14,350 nt of DNA. Source: CAYLLN01 sp036496265 (GTDB taxonomy: Bacteria; Planctomycetota; Planctomycetia; Pirellulales; Pirellulaceae). How positions within the stretch are numbered: the stretch's first letter is position 1; the number at the start of each line of letters is the position of its first letter. The notes under the pieces are model-generated. The model saw only the letters and a list, made by a program, of their open reading frames with translations. It was not told where the DNA came from and made no database searches. Position numbers and translations under genes: made by a program. Below are positions 1 to 6,762 of this stretch, piece after piece. The stretch spans positions 1 through 14,350 of the forward strand of contig DASXLL010000022.1 in NCBI GenBank assembly GCA_036496265.1, given 5' to 3'.

Positions 1-285
1 GCGCAATTGGCATAACCGCCACAACTCTTTTCAAAGCGGTTTCATTTGTTCCCAGGCCCGGCGTCGTATACGAAATCGCGTCAAGACGTCGCTGTCCTTT
101 TTCGCACCGACAGATAAACTCCCTACCGGCGGCACAATCGGATCTGCTGACCACGATCGTAATACTCGTGGCCGCTGAAATTGCGGCCGCTGAAATTGCG
201 CCCGCGAGCTATGTTTTCGTCGGGGGAAGGCGGCGCGCAGGTGCGCGCACGCCTCGCAATGAATTAACCGGGCAACCGACTCGCG
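1..285. other. Stretch without a convincing gene, upstream of the FHA-EAL gene
   Basis: No reading frame here looks like a known protein. One plus-strand frame is open from the window edge to a stop at 176-178, but its translation is arginine-rich and unrecognised. The long minus-strand frame across this region runs antisense through the FHA-EAL gene and reads as GC-rich shadow. The only structure seen is an exact 15-bp tandem duplication at 170-199. The stretch presumably holds the promoter of the downstream gene, but I could not pick out a convincing -35/-10 pair. Confidence 0.5.
170..199. repeat. Two perfect tandem copies of a 15-bp unit
   Basis: The unit GGCCGCTGAAATTGC occurs at 170-184 and again at 185-199 with no mismatch, followed by the start of a third copy. 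It lies about 90 bp upstream of the FHA-EAL start. It could be a replication-slippage duplication in the leader or promoter region; no function is implied. Confidence 0.8.
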
Positions 286-1416
286 ATGCCATCGCTCGCA
301 CTCAATCCGCCGCAGCCGCAGACGCACAGCGAATGGTCGTTGATGGCGCAGGACACGCATGACGTGCAGCCCCTTGCAACTTTTCCGGCCCAAATTGGCC
401 GTCATCCGACGGCGCCGATTCGCGTCATCCACCCGACGGTCTCGCTGTTTCATGCGGAGTTGCGGCGGCATGGCGATACGCTGGAGCTGGCCGATCTGGG
501 CAGTCGCAACGGGACATTTGTAAACGGCAAGCGACTGAGCGATCCGCGCATCGTCCGCGCCGAGGATCTGCTGCAGTTCGGTGGGGCGGTTTTTCGGCTG
601 CAAAGTCGCGGTCAGGAAAGCCATATCCATGCCACGCTCAATGTCACCTGCCAAAGCGGAGACGTCGGCGATCTGGCCTTGGCCTTGGCACAGTTCGAAA
701 AGCTGGTCAGCGACGCCTCGGTCGTGCCGGTGTATCAGCCTATCGTGAAATCGGAAACGAGCGAGGTTTTTGCCTACGAGGCGCTCGCCCGCAGCCGGCT
801 CTATGGCCTCGACAAGCCGGCGCAGATGTTTCAAGCGGCCGAGTATTTTCAAATGGAGGCGGAGCTGAGCCGAATGCTTCGCCGCGAGGAATTAACGACC
901 ACGAGCGAAACGGTCTTACCGCACCTGTTCCTCAACACGCACCCGGCCGAAATGGCCGATTTCAAGGAATTGGTCGTTTCACTCCGCGAGATTCGCGAAA
1001 AGCGGCCGACGCAGCCGCTGACGATCGAGGTTCACGAGAAGACGGCCGCCGACATCGGCACCTTGAAGATGCTGCGGATGGTGCTTGACGATCTGAACAT
1101 GAAGCTGGCGTACGACGATTTTGGCGCCGGTCAGGCCCGGCTGCACGAGCTCGTCGAAGCCCGTCCGGACTTCGTGAAGTTCGACCGCCAGCTGGTGATG
1201 AATATCGATAAGGCCGCTTCTGGCCGCCGGCAACTCGTCGAGTCGCTTGTGAAAATGTGCCGGCAGCTAGGAATCGTAACGCTCGCTGAGGGAATCGAGA
1301 CGGCAGCCGAAGCCACCGTCTGCCGCGACATTGGCTTCGAGTTGATGCAAGGATTCTATTACGGCCGGCCTAACGAATTTGCCAGGACGACACCGCTTGT
1401 GGCCACTGGACGGTAG
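286..1416 (+). CDS. FHA domain-EAL domain fusion protein (probable cyclic-di-GMP phosphodiesterase)
   Basis: A 376-residue soluble protein with no signal peptide or membrane segment. Residues about 29-105 form a forkhead-associated (phosphothreonine-binding) domain, with IGRH at 37-40, the S..H pair in SLFH (53-56) and LGSRNGTFVNG (71-81). Residues about 143-367 form an EAL domain. The residues needed for cyclic-di-GMP hydrolysis are visible: E165 in EALAR, N217, E248, D277-D278 in DDFG, K298, E335 in AEGIET and Q355. It should therefore be an active phosphodiesterase rather than a degenerate sensor. There is no GGDEF domain. The FHA domain suggests that Ser/Thr phosphorylation controls or places the enzyme (inference). 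ATG 286 gives the longest frame; ATG 343 is an in-frame alternative that keeps both domains, and neither has a clear Shine-Dalgarno. Confidence 0.9.
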   Translation: MPSLALNPPQPQTHSEWSLMAQDTHDVQPLATFPAQIGRHPTAPIRVIHPTVSLFHAELRRHGDTLELADLGSRNGTFVNGKRLSDPRIVRAEDLLQFGGAVFRLQSRGQESHIHATLNVTCQSGDVGDLALALAQFEKLVSDASVVPVYQPIVKSETSEVFAYEALARSRLYGLDKPAQMFQAAEYFQMEAELSRMLRREELTTTSETVLPHLFLNTHPAEMADFKELVVSLREIREKRPTQPLTIEVHEKTAADIGTLKMLRMVLDDLNMKLAYDDFGAGQARLHELVEARPDFVKFDRQLVMNIDKAASGRRQLVESLVKMCRQLGIVTLAEGIETAAEATVCRDIGFELMQGFYYGRPNEFARTTPLVATGR

Positions 1417-1460
1417 CACCGCGCATTAATTACGGGTCGCCAGCGGCGCCTGGCCGCGAT

Positions 1461-1787
1461 TCACCAACCCATGACCATGTTCGACTCGATCACTTTGCGG
1501 GCGTGGTCGAGGTCGGTGCCCGTTTCGTGCATGTAGATCCGGATCGCATGGACCTTGTCGCCGGCGGCCTTGGCGAGGCAATCGCGGGCGACGGAGCAGA
1601 CATCGACCTTGGTGTTCGTTAAGCCCAGGGCCCCTTTGCTGATCACCCAGGTGTCGCGGGGCCGCTTGGTCATGCGGATGACTTTATCCGTCGGATAAGC
1701 CTCGCGGACGACGTTGCCGGCAGCCGACTCGTCCGCGGCCCAGGTGATAATGATGTGTGCGTCGGTTTCAACCTCGAACAGCGGCAT
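1461..1787 (-). CDS. Small conserved-looking protein of unknown function (108 aa)
   Basis: The frame is open upstream to 1904, but the ATG at 1787 is the real start: a perfect TAAGGAG lies six bases before it, while the upstream codons give an arginine- and proline-rich tail typical of leader DNA. The protein begins MPLFEVETDAHIIITWA and ends ESNMVMGW. It has two cysteines (in VDVCSVARDC), a mixed alpha/beta look, no signal peptide and no membrane segment. I do not recognise a family. It is convergent with the FHA-EAL gene (44-bp gap) and divergent from the DUF1990 gene. The Shine-Dalgarno is the strongest in the window, which argues for a well-expressed genuine gene. Confidence 0.8.
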   Translation of the reverse strand: MPLFEVETDAHIIITWAADESAAGNVVREAYPTDKVIRMTKRPRDTWVISKGALGLTNTKVDVCSVARDCLAKAAGDKVHAIRIYMHETGTDLDHARKVIESNMVMGW

Positions 1788-1793
1788 GGGAAA

Positions 1794-1799
1794 CTCCTT
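1794..1799 (-). promoter_or_regulatory. Strong Shine-Dalgarno deciding the start at 1787
   Basis: On the minus strand this reads AAGGAG, six bases before the ATG at 1787. It fixes the start 39 codons inside the longest open frame. Most other genes in the window lack such a site, so it stands out. Confidence 0.85.
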
Positions 1800-1894
1800 A
1801 TAGCTTGCATGGCGCCGCCGGCTCGGAGGCCGCCCGCGGCGCTCCCTCGAATAACTATCTGCGGCCGGAGAAAATACCGCCGGCTGCTGCTGGA

Positions 1895-1921
1895 ATTGTA
1901 GCATGTTCGTCGGTTCGGCAA
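1895..1921 (-). promoter_or_regulatory. Candidate extended -10 promoter for the 1461-1787 gene
   Basis: On the minus strand TGCTACAAT (TACAAT at 1900-1895, with TG one base upstream) is a good extended -10. TTGCCG at 1921-1916 is a partial -35 at a short 15-bp spacing. Transcription would begin near 1888 and leave a leader of about 100 bases before the ATG at 1787. The call rests on consensus match only. Confidence 0.45.
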
Positions 1922-1995
1922 GCTACCGGTGATTGATTCCAATCGGCTGGCTCGAGCGGTTAATAGTGGCTGAAAAACTCAGTTCATAATACGCC

Positions 1996-2619
1996 ATGTT
2001 TTGCCTTTGCCGGCCGGATGAACGGCGAATTCACGAGTATATTGCCACACAAGCGGATGGGGATTTTTCGTACGGGCCTGTTGGGTTTACGCAGAACGGC
2101 GCGACACGAGAGCGGTTGCCCGGCTGGAGCGTTGATTGTCACCGCGTCGTCTTGGGAAGCGGAGGGAAGGTTTTTCGGCGCGCGATCGCGGCGATCGCGA
2201 CGTGGCAAATGTTTCCGCCGGAAATCACTGCCGTGTTTGACCGCCACGTTCCCTTCGCAGGCCTCTGTGTCGCCGTATTGTTCCATGCCAAGCCCCTGCC
2301 GCTTTGTCTCCTGATGCCGGCGCGTGTCGTGTACGTGACTGAGGATTCAATAACGTGCGATGGCCAGCAAATTGATCGCTTCGGCTTTGCCTACGGCACA
2401 CTGCCCGATCATCCCGAACGCGGTGAGGAGCGATTTCTCGTCGAGTGGCACCGCGATGATGACAGCGTACATTACGATTTGCTCGCCGTTTCGCAGCCGC
2501 GGCATTGGCTGGCGCGGCTGGCATATCCCTACACGCGCTGGCAGCAAGCGAGCTTTCGTCGCCTATCGGGCTTGGCGATGCAGCGGGCGGTCAGGGAAGA
2601 ATCGCCGCGGCTATCTTGA
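1996..2619 (+). CDS. DUF1990 (UPF0548) family protein
   Basis: A 207-residue protein matching the DUF1990 pattern along its length: an N-terminal FSYGPVG (about 23-29), VDCHRVVLGSGGKVFRRA in the centre, the block RFGFAYGTLPDHPERGEERF (about 128-147), then VEWHRDDDSVHYDLLAVSQPRHWLARLAYPYTR. The family is widespread in actinobacteria and planctomycetes and has no established biochemical role. There is no signal peptide. The start fits the usual family beginning (MF-L-RP). No Shine-Dalgarno is visible; CATAAT at 1985-1990 sits so close to the ATG that a leaderless transcript is possible, though no good -35 accompanies it. The gene converges on pheT with only six bases between the stops. Confidence 0.9.
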   Translation: MFCLCRPDERRIHEYIATQADGDFSYGPVGFTQNGATRERLPGWSVDCHRVVLGSGGKVFRRAIAAIATWQMFPPEITAVFDRHVPFAGLCVAVLFHAKPLPLCLLMPARVVYVTEDSITCDGQQIDRFGFAYGTLPDHPERGEERFLVEWHRDDDSVHYDLLAVSQPRHWLARLAYPYTRWQQASFRRLSGLAMQRAVREESPRLS

Positions 2620-2625
2620 CTCAAC

Positions 2626-4677
2626 TTAGCTGAGCAATTTCGCGCCATATTTGGCTCCGCAGGTCGCAACAATCGCGTCGCGGATCGCGTCGGCTTCGGG
2701 GCCGGTGAGCGTGCGGTCGGGAGCACGCATCGTGAACGAAAAGTGCAGCCGTTTGGTGTTCGGGCCGTCTTTTTGCGGATCGCGGTATGTGTCGAGATAT
2801 TCGAGTCGCTCCAGCACTTTCGCAGCTGTCAGTTGGACGGAGGCAGATAAATCCGCCCAGCGGACAGATTCGGCGACGATGAGATTTAAATCTCGGGCGA
2901 TTGTCGGATAAAGGCTCTGAACGGCATACTTCGTGACGAGCTTGGCAGCCGATGAAACCCGCGAGAGATCGATTTCGAGAATGGTCGCCGGCGAGCGGAG
3001 GCCGAAAGCTTTGAGGCCGCCCGCCGAGACTTCGCCAAGAAAGCCGAGTCGCTGGCCGCCGAGTTTCAACTCGCTGGCGCGGCCGCTTTCGAGCAATTTG
3101 TGATTGTAGTCCGCGAACTCCAGCGGTTCGTCGATGTGGAGTGCCTCGAGTAGCGATTCGACGACGCCCTTGAGGTGTAAAAACCCGCGTCCGCTGACGG
3201 CCGCGAGTGTTAGTTGCTCGCGAGGCAACTCGCCGCCGGTTGGCAAATAAATTCGAGCCGTTTCAAAGAGCTCGATGACAGGGTTACTCAGCGACTCGTT
3301 GATCCGGCGCGAATCGAGTAGGCTAGGAACAAGGCTGCGGCGCAGGCGATCGGCGCCTTCGAGCATCGGTATGTTGGCCACAAACGGCGGAGCATCCGTC
3401 CACGGGCTAAACGCGTCAGACCATTTCTCAGGCACCACGCTGGCCGTCATCGCTTCGTCGTGGCCCGACGCTGTCAGCACTTGCCGGACTTTATCCATCA
3501 CGCGGTCGCCGTCGGGCTTGTGCGAAGCGGCCATCGGCACGCTGGCGTCCTCGGGAATCTTGTCGTAGCCGTGGACGCGGGCGACTTCTTCGACCAAGTC
3601 GATCTCTCGCTCCAAATCGCGCCGCCAAGTTGGCGGAATGGTGATGATTTCTTTCTCGCCTGCCGATTGTTCCAAACAGCCGAGAGCACTCAATATCTTT
3701 TTCACGACCGCGGGAGGCACATCAATGCCGATGATGCGCTTAAGTTGCGATAGTCGCAGCGTGATTGCCTGGCGTGGCGGCCGCGCCGGGCTCACATCAA
3801 TCACGCCGTCGATCAACTGGCCCCCCGCGTGCTTCAAAATCAACTCGCAAGCGCGACGGCTGGCCCAATCGACCATTTCTGGATCGGTGCCCCGCTCGAA
3901 GCGATACGAGGAAGCACTTTGAAGCTTGAGTTTTCGCGCCGTTGAGCGAATCGAAAGGGGCGCGAATTGGGCGGCCTCGATTAATACATCCGTCGTCGTC
4001 GCCGAAACTTCGCTATCCGCGCCACCCATGACGCCGCCGATCGCTACCGGCCGCTCGGCATCGGCGATGACGCACATCTGGCCATCGAGCGTATAGGTTT
4101 TGTGGTCGATGGCCTGAAACTGCTCACCTTCCTTCGCGCGGCGAACGATGATCTTGCGTCCGATCAACTTTTGAAAATCAAACGCATGCAGCGGCTGGCC
4201 ACACTCCATCATTACATAGTTAGTGATATCGACGACATTATTGATCACCGGCTGACCAATCGACGCCAGCCGCATTGCCATTTGCGACGGCGAATTGGCG
4301 ATTTTGACCCCGCGAATGACGCGGGCGCTATACCGTGGGCACAGGTCCGGGCAGGCAACGTCGATGCTCGTGTAGTTCCGCAGGTCGTCGGCAATTCGAT
4401 GTGGCTGCTCGCCCGATTCTGTCTGATTTGCCGGGTTCAAATTCGCATCGCTATAACGCAACTGCAAATCGAACAATACCGCAGCCTCACGGGCGATGCC
4501 GATATGGCCCAAGCAATCCGGCCGGTTGCTCGTCACCTCGAGATCAATCGCCCAGTCGTTGCCGAGCTGCTCAGTGCTCTCGTGATTCAGCCCCGCCATC
4601 ATCAGCCGCTCGACGAGCTCCGCCTGTGTCATCTTCAGCGGGACGAAATCGTTGAGCCAGTTCCAGGAGACGAGCAT
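2626..4677 (-). CDS. pheT: Phenylalanine--tRNA ligase beta subunit, short form
   Basis: Beta subunit of the alpha2-beta2 enzyme that charges tRNA-Phe in the cytoplasm. The start at 4677 gives MLVSWNWLNDFV, the usual PheT beginning; the frame is open 34 codons further upstream but that stretch is leader and repeat. The 683 residues show an N-terminal B1-like segment, SNRPDCLGHIGIAREAA, a B3/B4 editing region (VVDITNYVMMECGQPLHAFD), a B5 domain ending DLVEEVARVHGYDKIP, and a C-terminal ferredoxin-fold anticodon-binding domain from about YPTIARDLNL to the end. Residues run straight from LMMAGLNHES to the SNRPDCLG block, so the OB-fold tRNA-binding domain inserted there in E. coli PheT (about 795 aa) is absent. 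The gene is on the pheS strand but separated from it by hicBA on the other strand, so it probably has its own promoter. Confidence 0.97.
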   Translation of the reverse strand: MLVSWNWLNDFVPLKMTQAELVERLMMAGLNHESTEQLGNDWAIDLEVTSNRPDCLGHIGIAREAAVLFDLQLRYSDANLNPANQTESGEQPHRIADDLRNYTSIDVACPDLCPRYSARVIRGVKIANSPSQMAMRLASIGQPVINNVVDITNYVMMECGQPLHAFDFQKLIGRKIIVRRAKEGEQFQAIDHKTYTLDGQMCVIADAERPVAIGGVMGGADSEVSATTTDVLIEAAQFAPLSIRSTARKLKLQSASSYRFERGTDPEMVDWASRRACELILKHAGGQLIDGVIDVSPARPPRQAITLRLSQLKRIIGIDVPPAVVKKILSALGCLEQSAGEKEIITIPPTWRRDLEREIDLVEEVARVHGYDKIPEDASVPMAASHKPDGDRVMDKVRQVLTASGHDEAMTASVVPEKWSDAFSPWTDAPPFVANIPMLEGADRLRRSLVPSLLDSRRINESLSNPVIELFETARIYLPTGGELPREQLTLAAVSGRGFLHLKGVVESLLEALHIDEPLEFADYNHKLLESGRASELKLGGQRLGFLGEVSAGGLKAFGLRSPATILEIDLSRVSSAAKLVTKYAVQSLYPTIARDLNLIVAESVRWADLSASVQLTAAKVLERLEYLDTYRDPQKDGPNTKRLHFSFTMRAPDRTLTGPEADAIRDAIVATCGAKYGAKLLS

Positions 4678-4681
4678 AGAA

Positions 4682-4702
4682 AGTGCGGAGTGCGGAATGT
4701 GG
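4682..4702. repeat. Heptamer tandem repeat in the pheT leader
   Basis: Three copies of a 7-bp unit on the plus strand: AGTGCGG, AGTGCGG, AATGTGG, with an out-of-phase AATGCGG at 4711-4717. The array ends five bases before the pheT start, where a Shine-Dalgarno would sit; none is seen. It is one of three period-7 repeats in this window, the others being in pheS and at the start of the NuoEF gene. Confidence 0.7.
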
Positions 4703-4735
4703 AATTTCAGAATGCGGACCAACATCAGCAAGGCT

Positions 4736-4764
4736 AGGATAAGGGATTCGGAGTCGTTCGTTAA
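4736..4764 (-). promoter_or_regulatory. Candidate promoter for pheT
   Basis: On the minus strand TTAACG (4764-4759) and TATCCT (4741-4736) are spaced by 17 bp and each match the vegetative consensus at four of six positions. Transcription would begin near 4729 and leave a leader of about 50 bases largely made of the heptamer repeat. A separate promoter makes sense because opposite-strand hicBA separates pheT from pheS. Confidence 0.4.
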
Positions 4765-4836
4765 CCGCATCAGACCCAACTTGCTTGCGATAGCACCGGG
4801 CCGGAGAATGGCTTAGACATCCAGCGACGCAAAAAA

Positions 4837-5055
4837 ATGGAACTCACTGCTGTCTATATTCAAGTCCCCGAGGGATACATCGCTTTCATCGAAGAATTGC
4901 CCGGCGCAAACACGCAGGGAGACAATCTGGAGGAAGCGAGGGAAAATCTGCGCGAGGCCGTCGAAATGGTGCTGGATGCCAACCGCGAGCTAGCCGAGCG
5001 CGAACTGGCCGGCAAGTCCGTCGTACGCGAGCCCTTTGCCTTCGCTCAACCATGA
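4837..5055 (+). CDS. hicB: HicB-family antitoxin
   Basis: A 72-residue protein with the HicB/UPF0150 partial RNase H-like fold: LTAVYIQVPEGYIAFIEELPGANTQGDNLEEARENLREAVEMVLD matches the family core (strand, GYIA, ELPGA-TQGD, then an EA-rich helix). The C-terminal tail NRELAERELAGKSVVREPF replaces a DNA-binding domain, so autoregulation by this protein alone is not obvious. The gene overlaps hicA by four bases (ATGA), a standard toxin-antitoxin arrangement with the antitoxin first. The start follows a run of A and has no Shine-Dalgarno. It lies between pheT and pheS on the opposite strand. If hicA is inactive (see next entry), this antitoxin may be an orphan remnant. Confidence 0.88.
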   Translation: MELTAVYIQVPEGYIAFIEELPGANTQGDNLEEARENLREAVEMVLDANRELAERELAGKSVVREPFAFAQP

Positions 5056-5231
5056 AGCGCGTCGAATTCGTACAGCATTTAGAGGCCCACGGCTGCTATT
5101 TGCTGCGCGAAGGTGGCAAACACAGCCTGTACGTAAATCCCGCCAACAACCAGACGTCAGCCGTGCCGCGGCACCGTGAAATCAACGAGTTTTTTGCTGC
5201 GCAAGATTTGCCGAGATTTGGGAATCGCTGA
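5052..5231 (+). CDS. hicA: HicA-family toxin, C-terminus frameshifted
   Basis: HicA toxins are small double-stranded-RNA-binding-fold mRNA interferases. The reading gives 59 residues: MKRVEFVQHLEAHGCYLLRE, then GGKHSLYVNP with the catalytic histidine at residue 24, then SAVPRHREINEF. After that the sequence departs from the family and ends in FAAQDLPRFGNR. Removing one T from the T6 run at 5190-5195 restores LLRKICRDLGIAEP with a stop at 5236-5238 (61 residues), the classical HicA ending (KICRDLGI). The gene thus carries a single-base insertion, or the sequence has a homopolymer error. The catalytic part is intact, but loss of the last helix probably harms folding. It overlaps hicB by four bases. 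Confidence 0.85.
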   Translation: MKRVEFVQHLEAHGCYLLREGGKHSLYVNPANNQTSAVPRHREINEFFAAQDLPRFGNR

Positions 5232-5272
5232 ACCGTAAGGCGATTGCAACGGATTGACGCAACGCCTTGAGC

Positions 5273-6421
5273 CTAAAACTGCGCCAAGAACCGCGCGTCG
5301 TTGCGATAAAACTCGCGGATATCGGTGATTCCATGGCGGCGCATGCACAGCCGCTCGACACCGAGACCAAAAGCGAAGCCGCTATAGACTTCGGGATCAT
5401 AACCGACGGCCTTTAGGACGTTGGGATCGACCATTCCGGCGCCGCCGAACTCGACCCAGCGATCGTGCCAGTGGAAGTCGGCTTCGACGCTCGGTTCGGT
5501 GAAAGGGAAGAACGAAGGTCGGAAGCGGACGTGAACATCTTCGCCCAGATAGCTTGTCGCGAACATGCGAAGAACGCTCTTAAGATCAGCCATCGTGACG
5601 CGGGCGTCGATGAGCAGCCCTTCCATCTGGTGAAACATGGGATAGTGCGTCGCATCCGCAGCATCGGGCCGATAAACCCGCCCCAGCGAAATGATTCGCA
5701 CCGGCGGCTGACGCTTTTCCATCACGCGAATTTGGACGGTGCTCGTTTGGCTGCGAAGGAGTAAAGAGTCCAAAGTCCGAGGTCCAAGGTTCAAAGTTGA
5801 CGAAGCCTGACTTTGGACTTTGGACGTTGGACGTTGGACGGTGAGGTAAAAATTATCGAGCGGATCGCGCGCCGGGTGCTCCAGCGGAATATTGAGTGCT
5901 TCGAAGTTGTGGTATTCGTCTTCGATCTCGGGTCCTTCGGCTGGTGAGAAGCCGAGGCGGCCCATGATGTCTTTGAGCTCCTCGATCGTCTGTGTGAGCG
6001 GGTGGAGGCGGCCGAGACGAGTTCGTCTTCCGGGTAGCGTTACATCAACTTCCGCGGTTCCACTTGCCTTCAACCGAACTTTTGATACCACATTGTATTG
6101 GACAGACACCTGTGCAGTGCCACCTACTCCGACTCCACCCGAACCTGTTTCCGAATAAACTTTTCGCGTCCTCTCAATCGCAAATTGTAACGCAGATTCA
6201 AGACTTGTTTTTAGCGCGTTTAAGCGTTTACCACCGGCTGGTCGTTCCGTTTCACTTAGTGATCCCAGCCCTTTTTGCACATTCTTTAGTCGCCCTTTCG
6301 CCGCACCAAGGAACTTGATACGCGCGGCTTCGACGGCATCGCGATCGGTTGCGCCATTTAAAGCCGCTTCGGCTTCCGATTGGAGTGAATCGAGTTCGAT
6401 GAGAAAATCAGTCAGCGTCAT
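5273..6421 (-). CDS. pheS: Phenylalanine--tRNA ligase alpha subunit, with two in-frame insertions
   Basis: Catalytic alpha subunit of phenylalanyl-tRNA synthetase. The N-terminal coiled-coil arm spans about 1-88. The class II core follows: VDVTLPGRR (125-133), TQTIEEL, EIEDEYHNFEALNIP (motif 1 region), LLLRSQTSTVQIRVM (220-234), FHQMEGLLID (263-272, motif 2), and GFAFGLGVERLCMRRHGITDIREFYRNDARFL (348-379, motif 3). Its 382 residues compare with 327 in E. coli. Two inserts account for most of the excess: residues about 90-123, glycine/valine-rich, between the arm and the core, and residues 195-218, encoded by a heptamer inverted repeat. The start ATG overlaps the stop of the upstream MazF-like toxin as ATGA, so translation is probably coupled to that gene. 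All catalytic motifs look intact and the gene is presumably functional. Confidence 0.96.
   Translation of the reverse strand: MTLTDFLIELDSLQSEAEAALNGATDRDAVEAARIKFLGAAKGRLKNVQKGLGSLSETERPAGGKRLNALKTSLESALQFAIERTRKVYSETGSGGVGVGGTAQVSVQYNVVSKVRLKASGTAEVDVTLPGRRTRLGRLHPLTQTIEELKDIMGRLGFSPAEGPEIEDEYHNFEALNIPLEHPARDPLDNFYLTVQRPTSKVQSQASSTLNLGPRTLDSLLLRSQTSTVQIRVMEKRQPPVRIISLGRVYRPDAADATHYPMFHQMEGLLIDARVTMADLKSVLRMFATSYLGEDVHVRFRPSFFPFTEPSVEADFHWHDRWVEFGGAGMVDPNVLKAVGYDPEVYSGFAFGLGVERLCMRRHGITDIREFYRNDARFLAQF
5768..5839. repeat. 72-bp heptamer-built inverted repeat inside pheS
   Basis: The left arm (5768-5797) and right arm (5810-5839) are reverse complements at 25 of 30 positions, around a 12-base loop at 5798-5809. 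The right arm is itself a period-7 array (CTTTGGA, CTTTGGA, CGTTGGA, CGTTGGA). The element is exactly 72 bp and encodes PheS residues 195-218 without disturbing the frame, between NFYLT and the conserved LLLRSQTS. Ordinary PheS proteins have only a short loop here. I recall similar TTTGGAC-type arrays as common in planctomycete intergenic DNA, but could not search. Confidence 0.85.
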
Positions 6422-6762
6422 GCTCGGCCTGAAGGTCGAAAATGGTTGATGACCTGGTCCAGAATTCGTTGAAAGGTCGGCTCGCGGAGCTTACCGACTA
6501 CTTTAATAACTATCGATTCGTGAATCGTGGAGAGAACGCACGGCCGAGCAAAGCTATGAGTTCTCAGGCCGCCGGTTTCGAAATCAGCGTCGTCGATTGA
6601 GATTGCAGCCGGGTCGCCATACGGGCTGCTTGTTATCTGGCAATAGGTCGAATCGCCGCGGTCACCATTCGCCAAACAGAGCGCCGGACGAACCTTCGTT
6701 TGCGAATGATTGGAGTAGGGAAATGGCACGAGAACTACTTCTCGGATTGCAGGTGCGCCCAT
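6418..6762 (-). CDS. MazF/PemK-family toxin (mRNA interferase)
   Basis: A 114-residue protein with the PemK/MazF SH3-like barrel pattern: IREVVLVPFPYSN near the start, KVRPALCLAN (the RPAL strand), CQITS, LRTHSFARPCVLSTIHESIVIKVVGKL and a terminal helix. Family members cleave mRNA at short motifs. The start at 6762 is chosen because AGAGGA lies six bases upstream; the frame is open nine codons further. The gene overlaps the end of its antitoxin gene by 28 bases and overlaps the start of pheS (ATGA). Usual family members have a small residue or serine where this one has ALCL and YCQI, so exact activity is uncertain. This placement links an endoribonuclease toxin to an essential synthetase in one transcript. 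Confidence 0.85.
   Translation of the reverse strand: MGAPAIREVVLVPFPYSNHSQTKVRPALCLANGDRGDSTYCQITSSPYGDPAAISIDDADFETGGLRTHSFARPCVLSTIHESIVIKVVGKLREPTFQRILDQVINHFRPSGRA

Noticed and set aside
31..852. 273-aa minus-strand open frame at the window start
   Set aside because: It runs antisense through the FHA-EAL gene, is arginine-rich with no recognisable domain, and is the usual shadow of GC-rich coding DNA.
1438..1455. Small palindrome (GCCAG/CTGGC) between the convergent FHA-EAL and 1461-1787 genes as a shared terminator
   Set aside because: The stem is only five base pairs and no U-run follows on either strand.
1985..1990. CATAAT as the promoter of a leaderless DUF1990 transcript
   Set aside because: No acceptable -35 at the right distance; mentioned in the gene entry but not called.
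4102..4737. 211-aa plus-strand open frame within pheT
   Set aside because: It is a shadow; the minus strand encodes conserved PheT blocks.
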